From Solirubrobacteraceae bacterium (GTDB taxonomy: Bacteria > Actinomycetota > Thermoleophilia > Solirubrobacterales > Solirubrobacteraceae): a DNA stretch of 40,704 nucleotides. Positions 21,939-31,607 of this stretch are shown in pieces (position 1 is the stretch's first letter; each line of letters begins with the position of its first letter). Location: NCBI GenBank assembly GCA_017882375.1, contig JADGPP010000027.1, forward strand, positions 1-40,704, given 5' to 3'. The translations under genes and the position numbers were made by a program. The notes below the pieces were generated by a model. That model made no database searches. It was not told the DNA's origin and saw only the letters and a list, made by a program, of their open reading frames with translations.

Positions 21939-23062
21939 TCGAGCGCATCGCAGAGCTGCGGGGCCAGGCCGAGGCGGAGATCGCCGCGGCGGGCTCGGCC
22001 GAGGCGCTACAGGAGCTGCGCGTGCGCTACCTCGGGCGCAAGGCCGAGCTGCCGCAGATGCTGCGCGGCGTCGCCCGGCTGGCGCCCGAGCTGCGCGGCG
22101 CGGTGGGCAAGGCCGCAAACCAGGCGCGCCAGGCGCTCGACGCGCTGATCGAGCAGCGCAGCTCACAGCTCGGCGGCGAGGAGCTGCATGAGCGCCTGCG
22201 CGCCGACCGCGTCGACGTGACGCTGCCCGGAGCGCCGGCGCAGCCGGTCGGCCGCCTGCACCTGCTGACGACGATGCGCCGCGAGCTGGAAGACATCTTC
22301 CTCGGCCTCGGATTCACCGTGATGGAGGGGCCGGAGATCGAGAGCGTCCACTACAACTTCGACGCGCTCAACCACAGCCCGACGCACCCCGCGCGGGCGC
22401 GCACGGACACCTTCTACATCGCCCGCCCGGACCTGTTGGCGCCGTCCGAGCCGCGCCCGGGCCAGCCGCCCTCGCCGCTGGCCGCCGAGGAGCTCGTGCT
22501 GCGCACGCACACCTCGCCGATGCAGGTGCGCGCGATGGAGGCCCACCCGCCGCCGCTGTACGTCGTGATTCCCGGCCGCGTCTACCGCCCCGACTCCGAC
22601 GCGACGCACACGCCGCAGTTTCACCAGATCGAGGGCCTGGCCGTTGACGAGGACATCACGCTGGCCGATCTGAAGGGAACGCTGTTGATGTTCGCGCGCG
22701 CGGTCTTCGGCGATCGCCGCGACGTGCGCCTGCGCCCGCACTTCTTTCCCTTCACCGAGCCCAGCGTCGAGGTCGACGTGTCGTGCTTTCACTGCGCGGG
22801 CAGCGGCTTCCTGCGCGACGGTGCGCGATGCCCCCTCTGCAAGGGCGAGGGGTGGTTGGAGGTGCTCGGCGCCGGCGAGGTCGATCCGAACGTCTATTCC
22901 CACGTGCCGACAAGTGAGGCCAACGCGCCCGGCTATGACCCGGAGAAGGTCCAGGGCTTTGCCTGGGGCATGGGCGTCGAGCGCATCGCGATGCTCAAGC
23001 ACGGCGTGCCCGACCTGCGCCTGTACTACGAAAACGATCTCAGGTTCCTGGAGCAGTTCTGA
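21935..23062 (+). CDS. pheS: phenylalanyl-tRNA synthetase alpha subunit
   Basis: A 375-residue catalytic subunit of the alpha2-beta2 PheRS. An N-terminal coiled-coil (about 1-85) precedes the class II core: motif 1 region (FTVMEGPEIESVHYNFDALN), motif 2 (VVIPGRVYRPDSDATHTPQFHQIEGLAVD) and motif 3 (GFAWGMGVERIAMLKHG). A four-cysteine insertion (SCFHCAGSGF ... RCPLCKGEGW) looks like a zinc ribbon; similar insertions are known in PheS of several Gram-positives. It overlaps the methyltransferase by 4 nt and pheT by 1 nt (TGATG), so translation is coupled. Confidence 0.97.
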   Translation: MIERIAELRGQAEAEIAAAGSAEALQELRVRYLGRKAELPQMLRGVARLAPELRGAVGKAANQARQALDALIEQRSSQLGGEELHERLRADRVDVTLPGAPAQPVGRLHLLTTMRRELEDIFLGLGFTVMEGPEIESVHYNFDALNHSPTHPARARTDTFYIARPDLLAPSEPRPGQPPSPLAAEELVLRTHTSPMQVRAMEAHPPPLYVVIPGRVYRPDSDATHTPQFHQIEGLAVDEDITLADLKGTLLMFARAVFGDRRDVRLRPHFFPFTEPSVEVDVSCFHCAGSGFLRDGARCPLCKGEGWLEVLGAGEVDPNVYSHVPTSEANAPGYDPEKVQGFAWGMGVERIAMLKHGVPDLRLYYENDLRFLEQF

Positions 23063-25515
23063 TGCGCGTCCCGCTGACATGGCTGCGCGAATACTGCGAC
23101 CCGCCGCTGGACGTGCGGGCGATCGAGCAGCGCCTGACGCTGACCGGGACGAAGGTCGAGGCGATTCACCGTCACGGCGTGCCGGATGTGGAGGGATTCG
23201 TCGTCGGCCACGTGCTCGATGTGCAGCCGCACCCCGACGCCGACCGCCTGCGCGTGTGCACCGTGGACCTCGGCGCAGCGCAGGGGGAGGGGCCCGCGAC
23301 GATCGTCTGCGGCGCGCCGAACGTCGCGACCGGCCAGACCGTCGCCGTGGCGCAGCCCGGAGCGGTGATGCCCGACGGGACCAAGCTCGAGCGCGCGAAG
23401 CTGCGCGGGGTCGTCTCCGAAGGGATGATCCTCGCCGAGAACGAGCTGGAGATCGGCACGGGTGGAGAGGGCATCCTCGTGCTCGACGAGCTGACGCTTG
23501 ACGCGGGACCACGCCGTTGCGGCGCGGTGCCCCGGCCGGGCACCCCGCTGGCCGACGTGCTGCCGATCGCCACCGACGTGCTCGAGCTGGAGATCACGCC
23601 CAACCGCCCGGACTGCCTCGGCGTGTACGGCGTCGCGCGCGAGCTGCACGCGGCCACCGGCGCGACCCTCGCGCCCGAGCCGTGGCTTGCCGACCCGGGC
23701 TCGGCGGGATCGGTCGACGGCGCGCAGGTCGTCGTCGAGTGTCCCGATCTGTGCCCGCGCTTCACCGCGCGTGTCTTTGAGAACGTCTCGATCGGGCCGT
23801 CGCCGCCGTGGCTGAAGGCGCGGCTGATGGCGGCGGGGCAACGACCGATCAACAACGTTGTCGACATCACCAACTACGCGATGCTGCTGACCGGACAGCC
23901 GCTGCACGCGTTCGACCTCGACCGCGTCGCCGGCGCGAAGCTGACGGTGCGTCGCGCGCGCGACGGCGAGCAGCTGCAGACGCTCGACGGGCAGGCGCGC
24001 GAGCTCGACTCCGAGATGGTCGTGATCGACGACGCCGACGGGCCGACGTCGATCGCCGGCCTGATGGGCGGCGCGCGCTCGGAGGTCGCGCCGGACACCA
24101 CGCGCGTTCTGCTCGAGGTGGCGACGTGGGACGGACCGGGCATCCATCGTGCCTCGTGGCGCCTTGGCCTGCGCAGCGAGGCCTCGTCGCGCTTTGAGAA
24201 GGGGCTGCAACCCGAGCAGTGCATGCACGCGCAGGCCGTCGCCACGCGCCTGATGATCGACTGCTGCGGCGCGCAGCCGGCGGCGGGGACGATCGACGTT
24301 GCCTGGGAGCCCGCTGCGCCGCAGGTGCTGCGCCTGCGCGAGGCGCGCGTGCGGGCGATCCTTGGCGTGCCCGTGGCGATGCAGCGACAGACCGAGATCC
24401 TGCGCGCGCTGGACTTCGCCGGCGAGCCCGCGCCCGACGGTCTGGACGTGACGGTTCCGCCGCTGCGCCGCGACGACGTCACGCGCGAGGTCGACCTGAT
24501 CGAGGAGGTCGCGCGCATCGACGGCGTCGATCGGCTGCCGGCGACGCTGCCTGCACGGCGCGGGGCGGCCGGCATGCTCACCCATGCCCAGCGGGTGCGC
24601 CGCGCGGCTGAGGATGCGATGGCCGCGCGCGGCCTGCACGAGATCGTCGGCTGGAGCTTCGCCGAGCCGGGATTGCTCGACCGCCTGCTGCTGGCGGGCG
24701 ATCACGCGATGCGCAACGTCGTGCGCCTGGAGAATCCGCTCTCCGACACGCAGTCGATCATGCGCCCGACGCTGCTCGGCTCGCTGCTGGACGCCGCGCA
24801 GCACAACGTCGCGCGCAACGGCCCGGACATCGCGATCTTCGAGTCCGGCACTGTCTATCGAGCAACCGGCGCCCACGACGAGCGCGCGGCCGACGAACAC
24901 CACGGCCTCGGCGTGCTGGTCAGTGGCTCACTGGCACCGCGCTCCTGGCGCGCGGCCCCGGCGCAGGCCGACTTCTTCGCGGTCAAGGCGCTGCTGACGG
25001 CGCTGCTGGACCAGCTGCACGTCGACTGGTCGGTGCAGCCGCGCACGTGGCCGTTTCTGCATCCGGGCCGCAGCGCCGTGGTGCTCGCGGGCGAGCAGAC
25101 GCTGGGCTTCGTCGGCGAGCTTCACCCGCTCGTGGCCGGCGCGTGGGACCTGCAGCGCACGGCCGCCTTTGCGATCGACGTCGGCAAGCTGGCGGCGGTC
25201 GCCCCGGAGGCGATTCCCTTCGTGGCGTTCCCCGCGGTGCCGTCGTTGCGCCAGGACCTCGCGGTGATCCTGCCCGACGCCGTCCCGGCCGCCCAGGTGA
25301 TCGCGAGCGCGCGCGGGGCCGGCGGCGAGACGCTGCAGGACGTCAGCGTGTTCGACGTCTACGCCGGCGAGCAGGTCGGCGAGGGCCGGCGCTCGCTCGC
25401 GCTCGCCCTGTCGTTTCGCTCGGCTGATCGCACGCTCACCGACGAGGACGTCGCGCCGGCGCGCGAGCGCATCGTCGCCGCGCTCGGCGAGCTGGGGGGC
25501 GAGCTGCGTGGCTGA
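23062..25515 (+). CDS. pheT: phenylalanyl-tRNA synthetase beta subunit
   Basis: An 817-residue beta subunit responsible for tRNA(Phe) binding and editing of Tyr-tRNA(Phe). In order: an N-terminal segment (RVPLTWLREYCDPPLDV), the EMAP-like tRNA-binding OB domain (VVGHVLDVQPHPDADRLRVCTVDLG), the B3/B4 editing region, the B5 domain, the catalytic-like core and the C-terminal ferredoxin-fold anticodon-binding domain (VPSLRQDLAVILPDAVPAAQV ... EGRRSLALALSFRSADRTLTDEDV). Length is normal. The 3' end overlaps argC by 8 nt, so the arginine genes may be co-transcribed with pheST. Confidence 0.97.
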   Translation: MRVPLTWLREYCDPPLDVRAIEQRLTLTGTKVEAIHRHGVPDVEGFVVGHVLDVQPHPDADRLRVCTVDLGAAQGEGPATIVCGAPNVATGQTVAVAQPGAVMPDGTKLERAKLRGVVSEGMILAENELEIGTGGEGILVLDELTLDAGPRRCGAVPRPGTPLADVLPIATDVLELEITPNRPDCLGVYGVARELHAATGATLAPEPWLADPGSAGSVDGAQVVVECPDLCPRFTARVFENVSIGPSPPWLKARLMAAGQRPINNVVDITNYAMLLTGQPLHAFDLDRVAGAKLTVRRARDGEQLQTLDGQARELDSEMVVIDDADGPTSIAGLMGGARSEVAPDTTRVLLEVATWDGPGIHRASWRLGLRSEASSRFEKGLQPEQCMHAQAVATRLMIDCCGAQPAAGTIDVAWEPAAPQVLRLREARVRAILGVPVAMQRQTEILRALDFAGEPAPDGLDVTVPPLRRDDVTREVDLIEEVARIDGVDRLPATLPARRGAAGMLTHAQRVRRAAEDAMAARGLHEIVGWSFAEPGLLDRLLLAGDHAMRNVVRLENPLSDTQSIMRPTLLGSLLDAAQHNVARNGPDIAIFESGTVYRATGAHDERAADEHHGLGVLVSGSLAPRSWRAAPAQADFFAVKALLTALLDQLHVDWSVQPRTWPFLHPGRSAVVLAGEQTLGFVGELHPLVAGAWDLQRTAAFAIDVGKLAAVAPEAIPFVAFPAVPSLRQDLAVILPDAVPAAQVIASARGAGGETLQDVSVFDVYAGEQVGEGRRSLALALSFRSADRTLTDEDVAPARERIVAALGELGGELRG

Positions 25516-26587
25516 GCCGGCCCCGACCCGCTCGGCGCTGGGCGCAGTCGCGGTGCAGTCGTTTGCGCCGGGCTCGCCACGCGTGATCGTCGCCGGGGCG
25601 ACCGGCTTTGCCGGTGCGCTCGCCGCGCACCTGCTGTGGCGCCACCCGCGCTTTGAGCTCGCCGCGGTCACCGGGCGCTCGGAGGTCGGGCGCCGCCTGG
25701 ACGACCTCTACCCGCGATACCGCGTCCCGATGACGATCGAGCAGCTCGACCTGGAGGCCTTCGGTCGGCTCGATGCGGCGATCGTCGCCTACCCGCACGC
25801 GGCGGCCGCGCCGACGGTCGCCGACCTGCGCGAGCGCGGGGCGCGCGTGGTCGACCTCAGCGCCGACCTCCGGCTGTCCTCGCCGGCGACCTACGAGCAG
25901 TGGTACGGCAAGCACCCGCGCCCGGACCTGCTCGCCGAGGCCGTGTACGGGTTGACCGAGCTGCACCGCGATCGGATCGCCGGCGCGGGCATCGTCGCCA
26001 ACCCGGGCTGCTATCCGACGGCCTCGCTGCTCGGCCTGGCGCCGCTGGCGCGCGCCGGCCTGATCGCCGACGTGGTGATCGACGCCAAGCAGGGCATCTC
26101 GGGTGCCGGGCGCGCCTTCGACGACACGACGCATCTGTCGATGGCCGGCGAGAACATCCTCCCGTACAAGGTCGCCGAACACCGCCATACGCCGGAGATC
26201 GAGGAGCAGCTCGCGCCGCTGCGCGCCGCCGGCGGCGCGATCGACCAGGTCGCGGTGCTCTTCCAGGCGCATCTCGTGCCGCTCGACCAGGGCGAGCTGG
26301 CCGACTGCTATGTGACGACGACGCGCGCGGTCGATGACGCCGAGCTGGGCGAGCTGTTCGCGGCGGCCTACGCGAACGAGCCGTTCGTCGAGGTCGTGAG
26401 CGCGCCGCCGGGGACGCGCGAGGTGCTCCAGACGAACTTCTGTCGCGTGTTCGCCAAGGCCGATCCGCACAGCGGCAAGGTGGTCGTGCTGTCGGCGATC
26501 GACAACCTGTGGAAGGGCACCTCCTCACAGGCCGTGCAGAACCTCAACGTGATGTTCGGACTGGCCGAGACCGAAGGCCTCACATGA
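25508..26587 (+). CDS. argC: N-acetyl-gamma-glutamyl-phosphate reductase
   Basis: A 359-residue enzyme of arginine synthesis, reducing N-acetylglutamyl phosphate to the semialdehyde with NADPH. The nucleotide loop (VIVAGATGFAGALAAHLL) begins near residue 26. The catalytic cysteine is C168 in NPGCYPTA, and the HTPEIEEQL helix carries the conserved histidine region. The first 24 residues before the Rossmann strand are an extra N-terminal stretch; the GTG at 25508 overlaps pheT. The stop overlaps argJ by 4 nt (ATGA). First gene of an argC-J-B-D run. Confidence 0.96.
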   Translation: MAEPAPTRSALGAVAVQSFAPGSPRVIVAGATGFAGALAAHLLWRHPRFELAAVTGRSEVGRRLDDLYPRYRVPMTIEQLDLEAFGRLDAAIVAYPHAAAAPTVADLRERGARVVDLSADLRLSSPATYEQWYGKHPRPDLLAEAVYGLTELHRDRIAGAGIVANPGCYPTASLLGLAPLARAGLIADVVIDAKQGISGAGRAFDDTTHLSMAGENILPYKVAEHRHTPEIEEQLAPLRAAGGAIDQVAVLFQAHLVPLDQGELADCYVTTTRAVDDAELGELFAAAYANEPFVEVVSAPPGTREVLQTNFCRVFAKADPHSGKVVVLSAIDNLWKGTSSQAVQNLNVMFGLAETEGLT

Positions 26588-27873
26588 GCGATCCCTCGCC
26601 GCTCGCTGCAGGCACCTCCACCGGCCCGCCGCAGCCGTTCTTTCACTCGCGCTGGGTACCGGCGCCCGCGCACGTGCGCGACCTCGGCCCGGACGCCGGA
26701 CTGCCGCGGGGCTTTCGCGCGGCCGGGGTCGTCTGCGGGATCAAGCCGAGCGGCAACCGCGACCTCGGCGTGCTCGTGTGCGACGCGGACAAGCCGGTCA
26801 GCGCCGCGCGCTTCACGGCCAGCGGCACCCCGGCCGCTCCGGTGCTGGTAACCCAGCGGCGCTGCCGCCTGAGCGAGTTGCGTGCGGTGCTGGCGAACTC
26901 CGGCTGCGCCAACGCGGCGACGGGCGGGCGCGGCCTCGACGATGCCGCCAAGACGCAGGGCGCGGCGGCGATTGCCCTCGCTGTCGATCCGGCCGAGGTG
27001 GCGCTCGCATCGACGGGCGCGATCAGCCATCACCTGCCGGTCGCCCCGATCCTCAAAGGCATCCTCGCGGCGGGTCCGCTGCTCAGCCCGGCCGGCGACG
27101 CGACCTTCCAGCAGGCGATCCAGACGACCGACCTGACGGAGAAGCGCGCGAGCCTGGAGGTGGCACTGCCGTCGGGAACGGTTCGCCTGACGGCGCAGTG
27201 CAAGGGCGCGGGGATGATCTCGCCGAACTTCGCGACGATGCTGTGCTTCGTGCAGACCGACGCCGAGCTGGCGCCCGAGACAGCCGAGCTGCTGCTGAGC
27301 GTGTGCGTGCAGCGCTCGTTTGACCGCGCGTCGGTCGACGGGCAGCTGTCGACCAACGACACGGCGATCCTGATGTGCTCGGGGGCCAGCGGCGTGCGCG
27401 TGGAGCCGGCGAGCGAGGACGAGCTGCGCCTCGGCGAGGCGCTCGATGCACTGCTGCGCCAGCTGGCGATCATGATGGTCGCCGACGGCGAGGGCGCCGA
27501 GCGCATCGCGCGCGTCGTCGTGCGCGGCGGCCATCCGGCGGGCGCGGAGGCGGTCGCGCGCGCGGTCGCCAACTCGCCGCTGGTGAAAACGGCGCTGCAC
27601 GGCGGCGATCCCAACTGGGGGCGCATCGTGCAGGCCGTCGGCGCCGCGTTGCCGGGAACGGCGCCGCTCGCCGTCGACGTGGCTATCGAGGGGATGAACG
27701 TCTGCGCGGCCGGTGCGGCGATCGGCTACGACCAACAGGCGCTTGAGGCGGCCGTGCAGGGCTCCGAGCTCGAGTACGAGATCGGCCTGCCGGGGCAAGG
27801 GGCCGAGACCGAGGTCTTCTTCTCCGACCTCGGGCATGAGTACATCAGGATCAACGCCGACTACACGACATGA
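26584..27873 (+). CDS. argJ: ornithine acetyltransferase / N-acetylglutamate synthase (ArgJ)
   Basis: A 429-residue ArgJ that recycles the acetyl group from N-acetylornithine to glutamate; some homologues also use acetyl-CoA. The self-cleavage site is intact: KGAGMISPNFATML, with cleavage expected before T218, which becomes the beta-chain N-terminal nucleophile. The oxyanion-hole region is STGAIS, and the C-terminus has the GGDPNWGRI block. Whether it is mono- or bifunctional cannot be read from sequence. The N-terminus carries about 25 Ser/Pro/Gly-rich residues before the domain. The ATG at 26584 overlaps argC. Confidence 0.96.
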   Translation: MSDPSPLAAGTSTGPPQPFFHSRWVPAPAHVRDLGPDAGLPRGFRAAGVVCGIKPSGNRDLGVLVCDADKPVSAARFTASGTPAAPVLVTQRRCRLSELRAVLANSGCANAATGGRGLDDAAKTQGAAAIALAVDPAEVALASTGAISHHLPVAPILKGILAAGPLLSPAGDATFQQAIQTTDLTEKRASLEVALPSGTVRLTAQCKGAGMISPNFATMLCFVQTDAELAPETAELLLSVCVQRSFDRASVDGQLSTNDTAILMCSGASGVRVEPASEDELRLGEALDALLRQLAIMMVADGEGAERIARVVVRGGHPAGAEAVARAVANSPLVKTALHGGDPNWGRIVQAVGAALPGTAPLAVDVAIEGMNVCAAGAAIGYDQQALEAAVQGSELEYEIGLPGQGAETEVFFSDLGHEYIRINADYTT

Positions 27874-27886
27874 ACGGAGCCCGCTG

Positions 27887-28731
27887 ATGCGCGACGTAGG
27901 CACGCTGCTGGAGGCGCTCCCGTACATCAGGGAGTTTCACGGCAAGACAGTGGTGATCAAGTACGGCGGCGCGGCGATGGAGGACGCGGCGCTGCGTGAG
28001 GAGTTCGCGCGCGACGTCGTGCTGCTGAAGTACGTGGGCCTGAACCCGATCGTCGTGCACGGCGGCGGGCCGGAGATCAGCGCCTACATGGAACGACTGG
28101 GGCTGCCGATCGAGTTCGTGGGCGGCCTGCGCGTGTCCAACGAGGACACGGTCGAGGTCGCGAAGATGGTCTTGATGGGAAAGATTAATAAGGAGATCGT
28201 GTTGCGCCTGAATCGACACGGGCAGCCGGCAGTCGGCCTGTGCGGCGATGATGGCTCGCTGTTTCGTGTCGCCCGTCGCTCCGCGCCGGGCGGGGAGGAC
28301 ATCGGCTTGGTCGGGCGCATCGAGCGCGTGAACATCGGCGTGATCGAGCACGTGGCCAGCGACTACATCCCGGTGATCGCGTCGGTCGGCGCCGATCGCG
28401 AGGGGCTCTCCTACAACGTCAACGCCGACGAGGCCGCCGGCGCCGTCGCCGGCGCGATGGGCGCCTACAAGGTGATCTTCCTGACCGACGTCCCGGGCTG
28501 GCTGGACGACCCGAGCGATGCGCAGAGCCTGATCCGCACGGCCACGGCCGAGCGGGTGCGCGACGCCCTGCCCCAGCTCGCCGGCGGGATGCGCCCGAAG
28601 CTGGGTGCGTGCGTGGACGCGATCAACGCCGGCGTCAGCGCCGCGCACATCCTCGACGGGCGTGTGGCGCACTCGCTGCTGCTGGAGCTGTTCACCGACG
28701 CGGGAATCGGCACCAAGATCGAGGCCGCTCC

Positions 28732-28735
<4 letters not shown>
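27887..28735 (+). CDS. argB: acetylglutamate kinase
   Basis: A 282-residue amino-acid kinase phosphorylating N-acetylglutamate, usually the arginine-feedback step. Visible blocks are VVIKYGGAAM (phosphate loop with catalytic Lys), VVHGGGPEIS, the substrate segment GGLRVSNEDTVEVAKMVLMGKINKEIV, and the ATP-site region NVNADEAAGAVAGAMGAYKVIFLTDVPG. The N-terminal helix (LLEALPYIREFHGKT) is the type linked to hexameric, arginine-sensitive enzymes. The ATG at 27887 has an ACGGAG ribosome-binding site. It overlaps argD by 4 nt. Confidence 0.97.
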
Positions 28736-29889
<1,154 letters not shown>

Positions 29890-30048
29890 GTCCTGCGGCG
29901 CTCCTTCGCCTGCGCGCGCTGGATGCTGCACACCGCCGACGCGCAGGCGCTGTATCCAAGGCTCGGCTTCGTCGAAGGCCAGCCGCCCTACCCGCTGATG
30001 GAACGCCCTCCCGTCCGCGGCACGGCGCCGGCGTCGAGCCGCCAGTAG
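29890..30048 (+). pseudogene. 3' remnant of a GNAT acetyltransferase gene
   Basis: Directly after the argD stop and in the same frame, 52 codons read RRSFACARWMLHTADAQALY, then PRLGFVEG and PLMERPP before a TAG at 30046-30048. This matches the C-terminus of a GNAT-family N-acetyltransferase of the type ending in a ...T-DAHGLYxRFGF...MER pattern. The acetyl-CoA-binding core is missing and no start codon or ribosome-binding site is present. It is therefore probably a truncated leftover, perhaps of an intact gene once lying between argD and argG. The TAG is also the start of the -10-like TAGCCT of argG. Confidence 0.6.
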
Positions 30049-30051
30049 CCT
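30046..30051 (+). promoter_or_regulatory. -10-like TAGCCT of argG
   Basis: TAGCCT lies 9 nt before the GTG at 30061 and contains the stop of the GNAT remnant. No ribosome-binding site lies between, which fits a leaderless mRNA separate from argCJBD. Confidence 0.45.
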
Positions 30052-30060
30052 TCCCCGCCC

Positions 30061-31320
30061 GTGAGCCCCAGCCCGATCTCAGCGACACCCACCGCCTCCT
30101 ACGAGGCCGACCCGGCGTCGGTCAGGCGCGTGCTGCTGCTGTATTCCGGCGGCCTGGACACGAGCGTGATGCTCAAGTGGATCCAGGACGAGTACGGCGC
30201 AGAGGTCGTCTGCCTGACGGTCAACCTCGGTCAGCCGGGGGAGGACTACGAGGTGATCGAGGGCAAGGCGCTGCGCCTGGGCGCGCTGGAGTGTCACGTG
30301 GTCGACGCGCGCGAGCAGTTCGCGCACGAGTACGTGGCGCCGGCGATCAAGGCCAACGCGCTGTACGGCGGCGGCTACCCGCTGTTCACCGCGCTCGGGC
30401 GGCCGCTGATCGCCAAGCTCGCCGTCGAGCACGCGCGCGCCTGCGGTTGCGACACGATCGCCCACGGCTGCACGGGCAAGGGCAACGACCAGGTGCGCAT
30501 CGAGGCGACGATCGCCACACTGGCGCCGGAGCTGAAGGTGATCGCGCCGGTGCGCTCGTGGCAGATGGGCCGCGAGGAGGAGATCGCCTACGCCCGCGAG
30601 CACGGCATCCCGGTCAAGGGCGGTACCGAGGCGGCGCCGTACTCGATCGACGACAACCTGTGGGGGCGCTCCTCGGAGGGTCGCTGGATCGAGGACCTCG
30701 ACCACGCGCCCGAGGACGACGTCTTCCAGCTCGTCACGCGCCCCGAGCTGGCGCCCGACGAGCCCGAGACGCTCACGGTCCAGTTCGAGCGCGGCGTGCC
30801 CGTGGCGCTCAACGGCGAGCGCCTGGAGCTCGTGCAGCTGCTGGAACGTACCGCGGCGATCGCCGCGCGCCACGGCGTGGGCATCGTCGATCACATCGAG
30901 GACCGCATCGTCGGGCTGAAGGTGCGCGACATCTACGAGGTGCCGGCGGCGGCGGTCCTGCTGCCCGCCCACGACGAGCTCGAGCGCCTGGTGTGCACGA
31001 TCCACCAGAACCAGTTCAAGCCCCAGCTCGACCACCAATGGGCCTATCTGGTCTATGCGGGCCTGTGGTGGGAGCCGCTTCGCGGCGATCTCGACGCCTA
31101 CGTGGAGCAGGTCAACGAGCGCGTCACCGGGGCGATCGGGATCAAGCTGTACAAGGGTCACGCGCGCGTGGTCACGCGCTCCTCGCCCAACGCCGTCTAC
31201 GACGCGAGCCTGGCCTCCTTCTCGCAGTCCGGCGGCCTGTTCTCGCAGAGCGCCTCGCCGGGCTTCATCGAGCTGTGGTCTTTGCAGTCGCGCATGGCCT
31301 GGCGCCTGCGCAACGAGTAG
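30061..31320 (+). CDS. argG: argininosuccinate synthase
   Basis: A 419-residue enzyme joining citrulline and aspartate with ATP. The PP-loop (LLLYSGGLDTSVMLKWI) starts near residue 24, after an extra Ser/Pro/Thr-rich N-terminal stretch. The conserved ALGRPLIAKL, AHGCTGKGNDQVR and YSIDDNLWGRSSEG blocks are all present. The C-terminal helix is normal. It starts with GTG. argH, the next step, is not in the window. Confidence 0.97.
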   Translation: MSPSPISATPTASYEADPASVRRVLLLYSGGLDTSVMLKWIQDEYGAEVVCLTVNLGQPGEDYEVIEGKALRLGALECHVVDAREQFAHEYVAPAIKANALYGGGYPLFTALGRPLIAKLAVEHARACGCDTIAHGCTGKGNDQVRIEATIATLAPELKVIAPVRSWQMGREEEIAYAREHGIPVKGGTEAAPYSIDDNLWGRSSEGRWIEDLDHAPEDDVFQLVTRPELAPDEPETLTVQFERGVPVALNGERLELVQLLERTAAIAARHGVGIVDHIEDRIVGLKVRDIYEVPAAAVLLPAHDELERLVCTIHQNQFKPQLDHQWAYLVYAGLWWEPLRGDLDAYVEQVNERVTGAIGIKLYKGHARVVTRSSPNAVYDASLASFSQSGGLFSQSASPGFIELWSLQSRMAWRLRNE

Positions 31321-31372
31321 CGCCCGGCGGCTATCGGGGCGTGCCGGCCGGTTTGCCGCGCTCGGCGCCGGG

Positions 31373-31378
31373 TAGCAT
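31373..31378 (+). promoter_or_regulatory. -10-like TAGCAT before the small membrane protein
   Basis: TAGCAT is 7 nt before the GTG at 31386, a distance that would put the transcript start at the start codon. Confidence 0.45.
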
Positions 31379-31385
31379 TGTGCAG

Positions 31386-31595
31386 GTGAACGGAAACGGC
31401 TACAAGCTGCTCGGCTTCGTGGTTTGGCGCGGGGCGAGATGGTACGTGCGTCGCAAGCTGCCCTCCGCCCGCGCGACCGCCGCCGGCGCACTCGGCGCGC
31501 TCGCGCTGCTCGCTGTGGTCGCGCTCATCGCGCGTCGTGCCAGAGCTGACCCGGGCATGATCGCCATGGCGCGAGCCGTCCGGCTCTCGGCGTAG
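31386..31595 (+). CDS. small single-pass membrane protein, unknown function
   Basis: A 69-residue protein starting with GTG. A basic amphipathic N-terminal part (NGNGYKLLGFVVWRGARWYVRRKL) is followed by one hydrophobic helix (about residues 32-49, AGALGALALLAVVALIA) and a short basic end. No domain is recognised. The aromatic and basic N-terminus suggests a peripheral membrane-binding helix on the inner face. It has its own -10-like box, and its TAG stop is part of the -10-like box of the coiled-coil gene. The two may work together at the membrane (inference). Confidence 0.65.
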   Translation: MNGNGYKLLGFVVWRGARWYVRRKLPSARATAAGALGALALLAVVALIARRARADPGMIAMARAVRLSA

Positions 31596-31598
31596 CTT
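31593..31598 (+). promoter_or_regulatory. -10-like TAGCTT before the coiled-coil gene
   Basis: TAGCTT, 9 nt before the GTG at 31608, includes the stop codon of the previous gene. Confidence 0.4.
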
Positions 31599-31607
31599 GC
31601 GGTCATC

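Noticed and set aside
22780-22855. Four-cysteine insertion in PheS as a novel zinc domain
   Set aside because: Comparable CxxC...CxxC insertions are known in PheS of several Gram-positive bacteria, so it is not new.
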